A stretch of 64,000 nucleotides of DNA from the NCBI GenBank assembly GCA_031273925.1, contig JAISQW010000005.1, positions 60,920 through 124,919 on the forward strand, in the 5' to 3' direction. How positions within the stretch are numbered: the stretch's first letter is position 1; each line of letters starts with the position of its first letter. The notes below the pieces were generated by a model. That model was not told where the DNA came from. It saw only the letters and a list, made by a program, of their open reading frames with translations, and ran no database searches. Origin of the DNA: Endomicrobium sp. GTDB taxonomy: Bacteria > Elusimicrobiota > Endomicrobiia > Endomicrobiales > Endomicrobiaceae. The position numbers and the translations under genes are program-made. Of this stretch, positions 1 through 9,953 are shown one piece after another.

Positions 1-581
<581 letters not shown>

Positions 582-653
582 CTTAGTCAAGCACTAATTA
601 TTTAAAAATTACAACTTATTTATAAATAAATTTATATTACAAATAATATAATA

Positions 654-1049
654 TCAACGTTTTGCAAATTGGAAACGTTTTCTTGCTTTTGGTCTACCTG
701 GTTTTTTCCTTTCTACCATTCTAGAATCTCTTCTTAATAAATTTGCACTTTTTAATATTGCTTTTGAAGTTTCATCAAATTTTATAATAACCTTTGATAA
801 ACAATGACTTATAGCTCCTGCTTGACCACTTATACCACCACCATTAATATTAATGTAAAAATCATAATTCTTTGCATTCTTACACATACATACAGGTTTT
901 AATGCTATTTGCTTCTGTCTTTCTAACCCATGAAAATATTCATCTATGCTTTTATTGTTAATTATAACTTTACCGTTACCACTTGAAATCTTTATTCTAG
1001 CGACAGCAGTTTTTCTTCGTCCTACATCTAAATAATTGTTAATAGTCAT
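654..1049 (-). CDS. rpsI: 30S ribosomal protein S9
   Basis: Small-subunit protein whose C-terminal tail reaches the P-site tRNA. The product is 131 residues, normal for S9. It begins with the typical GRRKTAVARI segment and ends in the basic tail KKPGRPKARKRFQFAKR. The middle GGGISGQAGA block is the family signature. It follows rplM (L13) by about 30 bp in the same direction, the almost universal rplM-rpsI pair, so the two are expected to be co-transcribed. Confidence 0.97.
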   Translation of the reverse strand: MTINNYLDVGRRKTAVARIKISSGNGKVIINNKSIDEYFHGLERQKQIALKPVCMCKNAKNYDFYININGGGISGQAGAISHCLSKVIIKFDETSKAILKSANLLRRDSRMVERKKPGRPKARKRFQFAKR

Positions 1050-1079
1050 TTGGTTACTAACCTTTTTATTTTATCATGA

Positions 1080-1499
1080 TTAATTACACATCACTTGTGC
1101 ATGATGTATATGCTGATTATCTTTAAATATTTTTAATCGTTTAATTTGTCTACTAGCAAGTCTATTCTTTGGGAGCATTCCTTTAACCGCTTTAAATAAT
1201 ATTTTTGTTGGATTCTTTTCCATCATAACAGATAAAGGTGTTAATTTTACTCCACCTGGATGTCCAGAATGAGAAAAATAAACTTTTTGAGAAATTTTTT
1301 TACCAGTAAAAATAACTTTACTCATATTTATAACAATCACAAAATCACCACAATCTATGTGATTAGTGTAAAAAACTTTATTTTTACCTCTCAAAAAAAT
1401 CACTACTTCGACAGCAAGTCTACCCAAAATTCTACCTTTTGCATCTATTAAATGCCATTTTCTTTCAATCATATCACGCTTTGGCAAATACGTTCTCAT
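1080..1499 (-). CDS. rplM: 50S ribosomal protein L13
   Basis: Early-assembly large-subunit protein. The product is 139 residues, the usual length. Recognisable blocks are the N-terminal WHLIDAKGRILGRLA, the HIDCGDFVIVIN strand, YFSHSGHPGG and the KGMLPKNRL segment. It is first of the rplM-rpsI pair. The upstream gap of about 185 bp is A/T-rich and probably carries the promoter, but I cannot fix a -35/-10 pair with confidence. Confidence 0.97.
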   Translation of the reverse strand: MRTYLPKRDMIERKWHLIDAKGRILGRLAVEVVIFLRGKNKVFYTNHIDCGDFVIVINMSKVIFTGKKISQKVYFSHSGHPGGVKLTPLSVMMEKNPTKILFKAVKGMLPKNRLASRQIKRLKIFKDNQHIHHAQVMCN

Positions 1500-1685
1500 A
1501 TCTAAAATTCACCTCACATTAATAAACCATATTTACATAAAATTTACTAAACTATTATATAATATATTTTATGTTTAACACACATCCTTTTTTTATAGCA
1601 CACTATTCAACATTGCCAACAACGTATTACTATACTAAAAATAATATCAAAAGTCTAACAAGATTTATAAAAACACATATAATTT

Positions 1686-2477
1686 TTATATTTTTCTCTT
1701 TTTTGTTACTTCATATACGATAATAGCAGATGCAGATGATACATTTAAAGACGAAACTTGATTAATAGTATTATTAGTATACTGTGGAATTGATATTAAA
1801 AAATCACATTTTTTTTTTGTTAAATTATGAAGCCCAAATCCTTCATTCCCCATTATTATTGCAAGTGGAAAAGTTAAATTTGTTTTTTCTAATAATAGTT
1901 CGCCTTTTTCAGTTGTACCAACTATTAAAAAACCATTTTCTATTAATAGATCTATTGATAGATTAATATTGGAAACTCTCGATATTGAAATATGATCAAC
2001 AGCTCCCGCTGAAACTTTTGATACAGTCATATTTACATTAACTGCTCTTCTTTTAGGAATTATAATACCATCAACACCAAAAAAAACACAATTTCTTATA
2101 ATTGCTCCTAAATTATGCGGATCTTTTACACTATCTAATAGTACAATAAATGGATTAATAGATTTTTTTGATTTTTTTATTAAATCAAAAAGTCCAATAT
2201 ATTCTATTGGTGAAACATCAGCAGCTATTCCTTGTGAAAAATCAGAAATTTTTTTGATTTTCTTTAATGGAACTCTATATATTGTTATTCCTTTTTGTTT
2301 GGCTAAACAAATAATTTCAGAAATTGTTGACCCTGTAGCTGTTTTAGAAACTATTAATTTATTTACTGTACGTTTACCGGCTTTAAGAAGTTCTAAAACT
2401 GGCAAACGACCGCAAACAATACATTCTGAAAGTTTTTTTAATGAAAGTTTTTTTAATGATTTTTTATTAAAGTACAT
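1686..2477 (-). CDS. rlmB: SPOUT-class rRNA 2'-O-methyltransferase (RlmB/TrmH family)
   Basis: SAM-dependent 2'-O-ribose methyltransferase with an N-terminal substrate-binding domain and a C-terminal trefoil-knot SPOUT domain. The product is 263 residues. The three SpoU motifs are visible: DPHNLGAIIRN, then IIMGNEGFGL, then SSLNVSSASAIIVYE. The N-terminus VCGRLPVLELLKAGKR matches the RlmB layout. The target (23S rRNA G2251 in the type enzyme) is inferred from family only. The first residues carry a small internal repeat (KKLSLKKLS). It lies just downstream of cysS, the common cysS-rlmB pairing, with only 11 bp between the genes. Confidence 0.9.
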   Translation of the reverse strand: MYFNKKSLKKLSLKKLSECIVCGRLPVLELLKAGKRTVNKLIVSKTATGSTISEIICLAKQKGITIYRVPLKKIKKISDFSQGIAADVSPIEYIGLFDLIKKSKKSINPFIVLLDSVKDPHNLGAIIRNCVFFGVDGIIIPKRRAVNVNMTVSKVSAGAVDHISISRVSNINLSIDLLIENGFLIVGTTEKGELLLEKTNLTFPLAIIMGNEGFGLHNLTKKKCDFLISIPQYTNNTINQVSSLNVSSASAIIVYEVTKKRKI

Positions 2478-2488
2478 TATTATTTTTT

Positions 2489-3892
2489 TTAATTTTCATT
2501 GATTATTACAAAGGAGCCATCTTTATTATCAAATATTTTATATCCCATTTTACGTATAAGCATTCTTAATCTATCTGATTCCAGCCAATCTTTCTGTTTT
2601 CTCGCTCTTACTCTAGCCTTTAAAAGATTATCTAAATTTTTTTCAGATTTTTCATATATTCTTGGCAACAAAAAGCCCAAAGATAATCCAAAAAAATCCT
2701 CAAAGAGCTTTCTGATTTGGGCAAGTCTTATTACATTTGTAGTAGAAAAAACTTTACTTAATACCATATTTTTCAATTTATGAAAATACGCTAACGCTAC
2801 TACTGAATTAAAATCATTATCAAGAGCTTCTAAAAAATTTGCATTTAGTTCCAATAAATCTCCATCAACTACTTTTTTAGTAGTAACTTTTTTTGTATAT
2901 GAAGCAAGTTTTAAATAAGCATAATCTATATCTTGTAAGGCATTTTTTGCAGATTCAAGTTCTTTAATAGAAAATTCTAGCGGAACAGAATAATGCTGTG
3001 TTAAAAGATAATAACGTACTACACGTGGACTGTATTTCTTAAAAATTGATTCCAATGTAAAAAAATTATTTAAAGATTTTGACATTTTTTTTTTATTAAT
3101 AGTAACGAATCCATTATGGATCCAATATTTAACAAATTGTTTACCAGTCATTGCTTCACTTTGAGCAATTTCATTTTCATGATGTGGAAAAATTAAATCT
3201 TGACCACCACCATGTATATCTATGATATCACCAAGTAATTTTAAAGACATTACTGAACATTCAATATGCCAACCTGGACGACCTCTTTTATTCCATGGAT
3301 TTGTCCATGTAACTTCTTGAGGTTCATTTTCATTTGTTTTTTTCCACAAAACAAAATCAAAAATTGATTTTTTGTCGTTACCAACAAGCATTCTTGTGCC
3401 AGTTCTTAAATCATTCAATTTCTTTTTAGAGAGTCTGCAATAATTTTGAATTTTTTCAACTGAAAAATAAACATTTCCATTAGTTTCATAAGCAAAACCT
3501 TTATCAATAAGTTTTTTTATAAAATTTATTATATCAGGAATCATTTGTGTGACACGAGGATATATTTCAGCCTTTAAAATATTTAACTTTTCAATTTTAT
3601 CAAAAAAATCATCTATATAAAATTGTGCAAATTTTAATGGACTTATTTTTTTTTGCATTGCCCTTTCTATGATTTTATCATCAACATCTGTAAAATTTTG
3701 CACATGTTTTACTTTGTAACCTCTCTTTAAGAGATGTCTTTTTATAATATCAAATGCAACATATGCTCTCGCATGTCCTAAATGCATATCATCGTATGGA
3801 GTTAAACCACAAACATACATGGATACATGATTTTTTCTTTGCGATTTAAAAATTTCTTTTTTACCAGATATTGAGTTATAAATTTTTATCAT
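2489..3892 (-). CDS. cysS: cysteinyl-tRNA synthetase
   Basis: Class Ia synthetase charging tRNA-Cys. I place the start at the ATG at 3892, giving 467 residues that begin MIKIYNSISG as in the family; an in-frame TTG at 3916 would add eight unsupported residues. Zinc ligand Cys28 (YVCGLTPYD), the HLGH nucleotide motif (37-40), the second zinc region GWHIECSVMS, HHENEIAQ and the KMSKS motif are all present. It lies between ispF and rlmB on the same strand. Full length with no missing key residue seen. Confidence 0.96.
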   Translation of the reverse strand: MIKIYNSISGKKEIFKSQRKNHVSMYVCGLTPYDDMHLGHARAYVAFDIIKRHLLKRGYKVKHVQNFTDVDDKIIERAMQKKISPLKFAQFYIDDFFDKIEKLNILKAEIYPRVTQMIPDIINFIKKLIDKGFAYETNGNVYFSVEKIQNYCRLSKKKLNDLRTGTRMLVGNDKKSIFDFVLWKKTNENEPQEVTWTNPWNKRGRPGWHIECSVMSLKLLGDIIDIHGGGQDLIFPHHENEIAQSEAMTGKQFVKYWIHNGFVTINKKKMSKSLNNFFTLESIFKKYSPRVVRYYLLTQHYSVPLEFSIKELESAKNALQDIDYAYLKLASYTKKVTTKKVVDGDLLELNANFLEALDNDFNSVVALAYFHKLKNMVLSKVFSTTNVIRLAQIRKLFEDFFGLSLGFLLPRIYEKSEKNLDNLLKARVRARKQKDWLESDRLRMLIRKMGYKIFDNKDGSFVIINEN

Positions 3893-4012
3893 TTTTATAA
3901 TATTCTTTATGAACAAATATAATACACATTACATCTTAAAATATAAAACACCACAAACTTTATTTTTCAAAGTTAATGAATACAATAAATTTGTACCCAT
4001 TATTAAAACATG

Positions 4013-4486
4013 TTATTTTTTATTTATCAAAGCTACTACCATTGCAATAATACCTTTTTTTTGCCCAATAAATCCTATTTTTTCATTTGTAGTCGCTTTT
4101 ATACCTATTCTTTCCTCACTCAATTTAATTACTTTTGAAATATTTCTTTTTATTTTATCAACAAAATGATAAATCTTAGGAATTTCAGCTATTATTGTAA
4201 TATCAACATTATTAACAATAAAATTCTTGTTTATTAATTCTTTATAAACAATTTGCAATAGAGAAATACTCGAAATATTTTTATATTTATCGTTGGTATT
4301 TGGGAAAAAATGTCCTATATCGTTCAATCCAGCTGCGCCAAGTAAACTATCCATTAATGCATGTATAAGGACATCTGCATCACTGTGTCCAGCAAGTCCA
4401 GTAAAACCTTTTATTTTTACACCTCCTAATATAAGATTTTTCCCTTTTTTAAATTTATGAATATCATATCCAAAACCAACATACAT
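4013..4486 (-). CDS. ispF: 2-C-methyl-D-erythritol 2,4-cyclodiphosphate synthase
   Basis: Fifth enzyme of the non-mevalonate (MEP) isoprenoid pathway; it cyclises CDP-methylerythritol 2-phosphate and releases CMP. The product is 157 residues, the normal size. Metal ligands Asp8, His10 and His42 are in place (GYDIH and [10 protein letters not shown]), and the C-terminal [15 protein letters not shown] block is typical. It follows ispD in the same direction (about 105 bp apart), the usual ispD-ispF order. Confidence 0.96.
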   Translation of the reverse strand: MYVGFGYDIHKFKKGKNLILGGVKIKGFTGLAGHSDADVLIHALMDSLLGAAGLNDIGHFFPNTNDKYKNISSISLLQIVYKELINKNFIVNNVDITIIAEIPKIYHFVDKIKRNISKVIKLSEERIGIKATTNEKIGFIGQKKGIIAMVVALINKK

Positions 4487-4591
4487 AATGTTTATTCACC
4501 ATCGCATTTTTCTTGATTTATTTATATCATATCATCAAGGTATTTTTTACAATAAAACAAATATTAACATAAACATATAAAAACTACTGCT

Positions 4592-5263
4592 TTAATATTT
4601 TAATAGTTTTTCAGCTAATAAAAAATCTTGTTTAGTTGTTATTTTAAAATTTGGGAATCTTGTTTCAACTGTAGAAATTTTAATTTTTAAATTTTCTACA
4701 AGTTGAGCATCGTCACTACTATTTATTGATCTTTTCATAAAATAAGCTTTTTTAAGAATTTTTAAGTCAAAAATTTGTGGTGTTTGGGCACCTCTTAAAA
4801 AAAATCTGTTCAAAGTTTTTAATATTTGTCCATTATTTGATACTAATTTAATAGTATCTTTTATTTTTTCAACAGCGATAACTGCTTTTGTTTTAGTTAC
4901 TTTTTTTAAAATTGACAATATATCAATTTTAGCTATAAGTGGTCTTGCTGCATCATGTATAGCTACAAACTCAATATCATTATTAATAACCTCAAGTCCA
5001 CTTTTTACAGAATTATATCTTTCCTTTCCACCTGCTACACACTCAAACTTATTTCCGTACTTAGAAATTAAAAATTTAATCATATGAAATGGTGCAACGA
5101 CTACTATTTGTTTGAATATTTTTATTGAAGCAAAAGTGTCTACACTCCATAAAAACATAGGTTTTTTATTAAGACTCAAAAATTGTTTTGGAATTTTACT
5201 TCCAAATCTTCTACCAAATCCTGATGCTACTATTATTACAGCACATTTCATTATTGATTCCAT
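4592..5263 (-). CDS. ispD: 2-C-methyl-D-erythritol 4-phosphate cytidylyltransferase
   Basis: Third enzyme of the MEP pathway; it transfers CMP from CTP to methylerythritol phosphate. The product is 223 residues. The glycine-rich CTP loop ASGFGRRFGSKIPKQF is near the N-terminus, with VAGGKERYNSV and VAIHDAARP further on, all family signatures. The start is either the ATG at 5263 or the in-frame ATG four codons later (MKCAVIIVASG), which matches other family members better; neither has a strong ribosome binding site. Followed by ispF. Confidence 0.94.
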   Translation of the reverse strand: MESIMKCAVIIVASGFGRRFGSKIPKQFLSLNKKPMFLWSVDTFASIKIFKQIVVVAPFHMIKFLISKYGNKFECVAGGKERYNSVKSGLEVINNDIEFVAIHDAARPLIAKIDILSILKKVTKTKAVIAVEKIKDTIKLVSNNGQILKTLNRFFLRGAQTPQIFDLKILKKAYFMKRSINSSDDAQLVENLKIKISTVETRFPNFKITTKQDFLLAEKLLKY

Positions 5264-5355
5264 TTTTTATTCTAAATTTGTATTATCATTATACATTTAC
5301 TTTTTATAGAATCCTACAACAAACTCAATAAATAATCAAATTTATATTCTTTATG

Positions 5356-5408
5356 TTGATAAAAATAAATAACTTTGATAGGATAGCATCGATATCATCG
5401 ATATCATG
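5356..5408 (+). promoter_or_regulatory. possible promoter and tandem 9-bp operator before cls
   Basis: TTGATA at 5356-5361 and TAGGAT at 5379-5384 are 17 bp apart and could be a weak sigma-70 promoter. Directly after it the 9-mer ATCGATATC occurs twice in tandem (5388-5396 and 5397-5405), built from the palindromes ATCGAT and GATATC. A repeated palindromic unit just past a -10 is where a repressor would bind. This is a positional inference only. Confidence 0.3.
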
Positions 5409-5448
5409 TTATTTTATGGCATATAAATAATATGTAATATTAAAAATT

Positions 5449-6894
5449 ATGATAAATATATTATCGTGTTTTAAATTACACACCGTTTTTATAACCTGTT
5501 TTTACATTGTTTTATCTACAATAACAAGTATTCATATATTACTAAATAAAGATGATATTAAAGGTTCTATCGGATGGATAGGTCTTGTCTATTTTTCTCC
5601 TTTTGTAGGCACATTATTGTATATTTTTTTTGGAATTAATAGAGTACAGAGAAAAGGTATTAGATTAAGAATAAATACAAATTTATCTAAAAGAAATTTA
5701 GATAAAAAAAATGAAGCTTTTAAAAATTTATCCAAAAAATACAAACAATTTATAATTTTTGGATATAATGTATTTCCTCAAAACTTTATTGCTGGAAATT
5801 TTGTAGAAGTTTTACAAAACGGAACAGAAGCTTATCCTGAAATGATAAAAACTATTCAAGAAGCAAAAAAGGAAATTTTAATTTCAAGTTATATATTTAA
5901 TTATGATAATGAAACAAAAAAATTTATAGAAGCTTTTAAAATTGCTGTTAAAAATAAAGTTAAAATAAAAATTTTAATCGATGGCATAGGCACTTTAAAT
6001 TTCTTTAAACGTTCTATAGAAAAAGAACTTGCGAAAATTAAAAATTTAGAATATGCTGTATTTTTACCTCCACAAATTCCACTAACACTCCCATTTGTAA
6101 ATTTGAGAAATCACAGAAAAATTATAATAGTCGACAGACTTATAGCATTTTTAGGTAGTATGAATCTTTCAGAAAATAATGTTTTAATAAATGATATTAA
6201 AAACGGTATTTTAGATATTACTTTTAAAATTAAAGGACCTGTTATAAATCAAATTTTTGATGTGTTTGAATATGATTGGGAATTCGTTACAAAAAAAGAA
6301 ATACCATTTCTATACAAAGAAAAAATAGTTAATTTTAAAGAAGGAACGATACCTATAAGAATAATTTCGGATGGACCTGATAATAAAAATAGAATAATTG
6401 AATTAATTATTCATGGAGCAATTAATATGGCTACAAAAAAAATTCTTATAATAACACCTTATTTCCTACCTGAAAATAATATATTAACAGCTATCAAAAT
6501 TGCTGCTATGAGAAATATAAACGTTGAAATAATGATTCCTGATAGAAGTGATTTTAGATTTATAGATATAGCAAGTGCACCAAATTTTTTAAAATTAATT
6601 AATTCTGGAGTGAAAATTTATCGTATATCTCGTCCTTTTGACCATAGTAAAATTTTAATAATTGACAACGAATGGATTTTTGTAGGTTCAGCAAACTGGG
6701 ATGCAAGAAGTTTTAAACTTAATTTTGAATCTAATATGGAAATTTTTAGTAATAGTTTGGCCAAAAAACTTACAACTATTGCAGAATTAAAAAAGAAAAA
6801 AGCAAAACTCATCACAGCTTATGAGTGTGAAAATATTTCTATATTAAAAAAAATTAGAAATAATGCATACCGTTTATTTACACCTTATGCTTAA
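5449..6894 (+). CDS. cls: cardiolipin synthase (phospholipase D superfamily)
   Basis: Membrane enzyme joining two phosphatidylglycerol molecules to make cardiolipin. The product is 481 residues, the typical Cls length. Two hydrophobic helices lie within the first 65 residues, followed by a cytosolic part with two HKD motifs: His222/Lys224/Asp229 (HRKIIIVD) and His399/Lys401/Asp406 (HSKILIID), each followed by the usual G-S-x-N. The N-terminal hairpin and overall plan match ClsA-type enzymes rather than soluble phospholipase D. It heads a rightward group that continues with three nuclease-fold genes, with no obvious functional link. Confidence 0.92.
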   Translation: MINILSCFKLHTVFITCFYIVLSTITSIHILLNKDDIKGSIGWIGLVYFSPFVGTLLYIFFGINRVQRKGIRLRINTNLSKRNLDKKNEAFKNLSKKYKQFIIFGYNVFPQNFIAGNFVEVLQNGTEAYPEMIKTIQEAKKEILISSYIFNYDNETKKFIEAFKIAVKNKVKIKILIDGIGTLNFFKRSIEKELAKIKNLEYAVFLPPQIPLTLPFVNLRNHRKIIIVDRLIAFLGSMNLSENNVLINDIKNGILDITFKIKGPVINQIFDVFEYDWEFVTKKEIPFLYKEKIVNFKEGTIPIRIISDGPDNKNRIIELIIHGAINMATKKILIITPYFLPENNILTAIKIAAMRNINVEIMIPDRSDFRFIDIASAPNFLKLINSGVKIYRISRPFDHSKILIIDNEWIFVGSANWDARSFKLNFESNMEIFSNSLAKKLTTIAELKKKKAKLITAYECENISILKKIRNNAYRLFTPYA

Positions 6895-6958
6895 ATGATG
6901 ATTTTTTTAAAAAAAATACAAAAAGTTAAAAAAGTAATAAAAAAAGAGGTTTACTAAA

Positions 6959-7816
6959 ATTAAAAAAAGTTATATTGGTGCTTTTAGTTGGTCAATGTCT
7001 AGATATAGTAAATTTTTAATCTGTAAAAGAAAGTATTTTTACGATTATTATTTAAAATTTGATGAAGAAATAGCACAAAAAAAAATCAAATTTTTAAAAA
7101 ATCTGACATCTAAACCATTAGAAATTGGTAACATTGTCCACGATATAATAAAAAATATACTTAGAAGATATAAGATAAACATAAATCCTATAAATAAAGA
7201 CAAATTCTTAAAGTATTCTTTTGAAATAACAAAAAAATCGTGTAAAAATAAATTCTTCTTTGAACATTATTATAACGGTGAAGTTATCTTAATACACGAA
7301 ATTTATGAAAAAATAAGTTATATATTAGAAAACTTTCTTAATAGCCCTAGTTTTGCATGGATAAAAGAAGTTGCTATATCTAATAGTAATAAATGGATAA
7401 TAGAACCAATAAATTGCAAAAGTAAAATAGACGATTATACAATTTTTTGTAAAGTAGATTTTTTATTTCCTATCTCTGATAAAATATATATTATAGACTG
7501 GAAAACAGGAAAACCTGATAAAAAACATAACAAACAATTAACAGGATATGCCTTATGGGCAAATTGTTATTTTAACAATAAAGCTGCGAATATTATTCCT
7601 ATTGTTGTTTATCTTTATCCAAAATATAATGCAAAAAGTATTATATTTGATGAATTTTCAGTAGTAGAATTTAAAAAAACCATCGAAATCGAAACAAATA
7701 ATATGTACAAATATCTTATAAATATAGAAAAAAATATCCCAAAGTCTAAAAAAGAGTTTCAATTAACAAATAATCGCTTTTTTTGTAAATTTTGTAACTA
7801 CAAAGAAATTTGTTAA
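6959..7816 (+). CDS. PD-(D/E)XK nuclease with Cas4/AddB-like cysteines, probable ATT start
   Basis: RecB/Cas4-like PD-(D/E)XK family protein, predicted single-strand or end-processing nuclease. Numbering from the first ATG (6995, 273 residues): Asp155 (KVDFLF) and Asp168-Trp-Lys170 (IIDWKTG) are the metal site; Cys10 plus Cys264, Cys267 and Cys273 give the C...C-x2-C-x5-C iron-sulfur staple of AddB and Cas4. Codons before that ATG stay in frame and encode SYIGAFSWS, which completes the family's usual SWSxSRxxxFxxCxRxYYY opening. The best ribosome binding site (GAGGT, 6946-6950) is eight bases before an ATT at 6959, so I place the start there. No helicase partner is adjacent. Biological role unknown. 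Confidence 0.8.
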   Translation: MKKSYIGAFSWSMSRYSKFLICKRKYFYDYYLKFDEEIAQKKIKFLKNLTSKPLEIGNIVHDIIKNILRRYKININPINKDKFLKYSFEITKKSCKNKFFFEHYYNGEVILIHEIYEKISYILENFLNSPSFAWIKEVAISNSNKWIIEPINCKSKIDDYTIFCKVDFLFPISDKIYIIDWKTGKPDKKHNKQLTGYALWANCYFNNKAANIIPIVVYLYPKYNAKSIIFDEFSVVEFKKTIEIETNNMYKYLINIEKNIPKSKKEFQLTNNRFFCKFCNYKEIC

Positions 7817-7850
7817 ATTAAATTTAATAAATCATAAAAGGAATTTTTTC

Positions 7851-9044
7851 ATGTTCATGTCAATTTTAATCTTTTTATTTGGTGTTATTTTTGGTGTAAG
7901 CACGTTTTTTTTTAAATATATATCAATGTTAAAAGATAGTGCCATAAAAACACAAAAAATAAAGGATTTAATAAATGAAGTTGAAAATCAAAAAGAAATG
8001 GGGAATAATTTAAAAAAAGAATTTGAAAGTATCGCATCAAAAGTATTAGAAGAAAAAAATATGAAAATTATTAACTTAAATAAAGTTTCTTTAGAAAATA
8101 TTATATCACCATTTAGAACAAAAATTGACGAATTTAAAACAAAAATTGAGAATTTACAATTATATGAATCTGAAAAAATATCTTTACTTAAAATAGAATT
8201 AGAGAAATTAATAAATTTAAATAAACGTATCAGTGAAGAAGCAAACAATCTTACAAATGCTTTAAAAACTAACAATAAATTTCAAGGTATATGGGGAGAA
8301 GCAAATCTTGAAAAAATACTTGAACATGCTGGTATGGTTAAAGGGATAAATTATACATCACAAAAAAAATTTAAAAATGACAATAACGAAAACAAAATTC
8401 CAGATTACGTAATAAATTTACCTGGTAAAAAACATATTGTAATAGATGTCAAAACTTCACTTTTATCCTATGTAAAATATCATAATTCTAAAACAGAAAT
8501 CGATAAAAAAAACTATTCAAAAGAACACTCTATAAGTTTAAAAAAACATATAGATGAACTAGTCGAAGTGGATTATACAAACTTATGTAATCTTAATCAA
8601 CCTGAGTATATTTTAATGTTCGTCCCTATAGAAAATGCTGTCACACTTGCACTTATTAATAAACCAGATTTACTAGCATATGCATTTAAAAAAAATATTG
8701 TAATTGTAACACCGTCAACATTTTTGGCTACATTAAAAATTATTGAATATATTTGGCGTCAAGAATATCAAAAAAATAATGTTTATGAAATATCAAAACA
8801 AGGTGGAAATCTCTACGATAAATTTGTAAATTTTATACAAACGTTGACTGATGTAGATAAAAAAATATCAGAAGCAAAAGATAAAATACAAATGGCGATA
8901 AAAAAACTATCTTCTTCTGAAAAAAAAGGAGATAGTTTAGTGGAAAGAGCACAAAAATTGAAAGAATTGGGATCACCGACAAAAAAAGAAATACCAAAAG
9001 AAATACTAAAAATGATGGAATCAGAAATACAAAATGAAAAGTAA
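7851..9044 (+). CDS. rmuC: RmuC-family DNA recombination protein
   Basis: RmuC proteins are membrane-anchored factors with a PD-(D/E)XK-like fold that limit rearrangements at inverted repeats. The product is 397 residues: an N-terminal transmembrane helix (about 3-20), a long coiled coil (about 30-140), then the conserved core with FQGIWGEANLEKILEHAGM, IPDYVINLPG, VIDVKTSLLSYVKY and the C-terminal WRQEYQKNN block. The start is ATG at 7851 or 7857, both behind AAAGGAA. Its 3' end overlaps the next gene by 11 bp. The gene sits between a Cas4-like nuclease and an RNase H protein. Confidence 0.92.
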   Translation: MFMSILIFLFGVIFGVSTFFFKYISMLKDSAIKTQKIKDLINEVENQKEMGNNLKKEFESIASKVLEEKNMKIINLNKVSLENIISPFRTKIDEFKTKIENLQLYESEKISLLKIELEKLINLNKRISEEANNLTNALKTNNKFQGIWGEANLEKILEHAGMVKGINYTSQKKFKNDNNENKIPDYVINLPGKKHIVIDVKTSLLSYVKYHNSKTEIDKKNYSKEHSISLKKHIDELVEVDYTNLCNLNQPEYILMFVPIENAVTLALINKPDLLAYAFKKNIVIVTPSTFLATLKIIEYIWRQEYQKNNVYEISKQGGNLYDKFVNFIQTLTDVDKKISEAKDKIQMAIKKLSSSEKKGDSLVERAQKLKELGSPTKKEIPKEILKMMESEIQNEK

Positions 9045-9741
9045 AATTAATAATAAAAATAAAGCAATATGTTACAAAAAAGAACTTATGAATAAAGTTG
9101 TAACATTACAGAATGAATTTAAAAAAAAAGCAATAGATATTCTTTTCAATAATGATTCATTTAAAAATTATTATGTAAAACTTGTTTTAATGGATAAAAA
9201 AAACATTTTTAAAGGTAGTTTATATCTTTACTATAAACCTACAACAAACACTTATTCTATGAAAAGTCAAATGGTAAATAGTAAAATAGATGTTGTTATT
9301 AATACAATATGGAATCAGATAAATAATTTTAAAATTTATTCTCAAAAAACAAATATATATGAAGCTTTTGTAGATGGATCATATATTAATGGAGTTACGA
9401 GTTATGGTGCAGCAGTTTATCTAGGAGATAAAATAAAAGCTAAAATTAAAGGAACAATTTTAAATTCTTCATTAAGACAATTTGAAGGGGAATTACAATC
9501 TGTAATGGAAACATTAAAATGGTGTCATAATAATAATATAAAAAAAATCAGAATAAATTATGATTATTATGGAATAGAAAAATTTGCTACTGGTGAATGG
9601 AAAGCTAAAAATCAATTTTCAAAAAAATACGTTAATTTTATTAACAACACAAAAATACAAATTGAATGGAGATATATAAAAAGTCATACAGGAAATATCC
9701 AAAATAATATGGCTGATATTTTGGCAAAAATGCAAAAATGA
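9034..9741 (+). CDS. RNase H-fold protein, RNase HI-like
   Basis: The C-terminal half is a ribonuclease HI domain with the full acidic set: Asp114 (FVDGSY), Glu153 (GELQSV), Asp177 (NYDYYG) and Asp228 (MADILA), plus the KSHTGN loop. It should cleave RNA in RNA:DNA hybrids. The first 105 residues form an extra domain I do not recognise, beginning with a charged stretch and containing KGSLYLYYKP. The product is 235 residues. The gene overlaps rmuC by 11 bp, so the two are translationally coupled, and is followed at once by a terminator hairpin. Confidence 0.83.
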   Translation: MKSKINNKNKAICYKKELMNKVVTLQNEFKKKAIDILFNNDSFKNYYVKLVLMDKKNIFKGSLYLYYKPTTNTYSMKSQMVNSKIDVVINTIWNQINNFKIYSQKTNIYEAFVDGSYINGVTSYGAAVYLGDKIKAKIKGTILNSSLRQFEGELQSVMETLKWCHNNNIKKIRINYDYYGIEKFATGEWKAKNQFSKKYVNFINNTKIQIEWRYIKSHTGNIQNNMADILAKMQK

Positions 9742-9742
9742 G

Positions 9743-9762
9743 ACTACTAAAACAGTAGTTTT
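9743..9762 (+). terminator. rho-independent terminator after the rmuC/RNase H operon
   Basis: ACTACT, loop AAAAC, AGTAGT, then a short T run, starting two bases after the TGA of the RNase H gene. The stem is only six perfect pairs, weak but well placed at the end of a rightward operon. Confidence 0.5.
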
Positions 9763-9854
9763 ACTATATAAATATTTGACGGAATGCAAATGCTTTTTAT
9801 ATAATAATGCTGTTTTGAAGACAAAAAGTATTACTTTTTTAAACGTTAAATGTT

Positions 9855-9928
9855 GTCTCCGTAGCTCAATTGGATAGAGCAACTGCCTTCTAAGCAGTAG
9901 GTTGCGTGTTCAACTCACGCCGGAGGCG
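9855..9928 (+). tRNA. tRNA-Arg (anticodon TCT)
   Basis: The cloverleaf is complete. Acceptor GTCTCCG pairs with CGGAGGC (one T-G wobble), anticodon stem ACTGC/GCAGT encloses loop CTTCTAA, and the T arm is GCGTG-TTCAACT-CACGC. It reads AGA/AGG, the dominant arginine codons in this AT-rich genome. CCA is not encoded. Confidence 0.95.
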
Positions 9929-9953
9929 CATATTTACTATATAAAAAATATTT

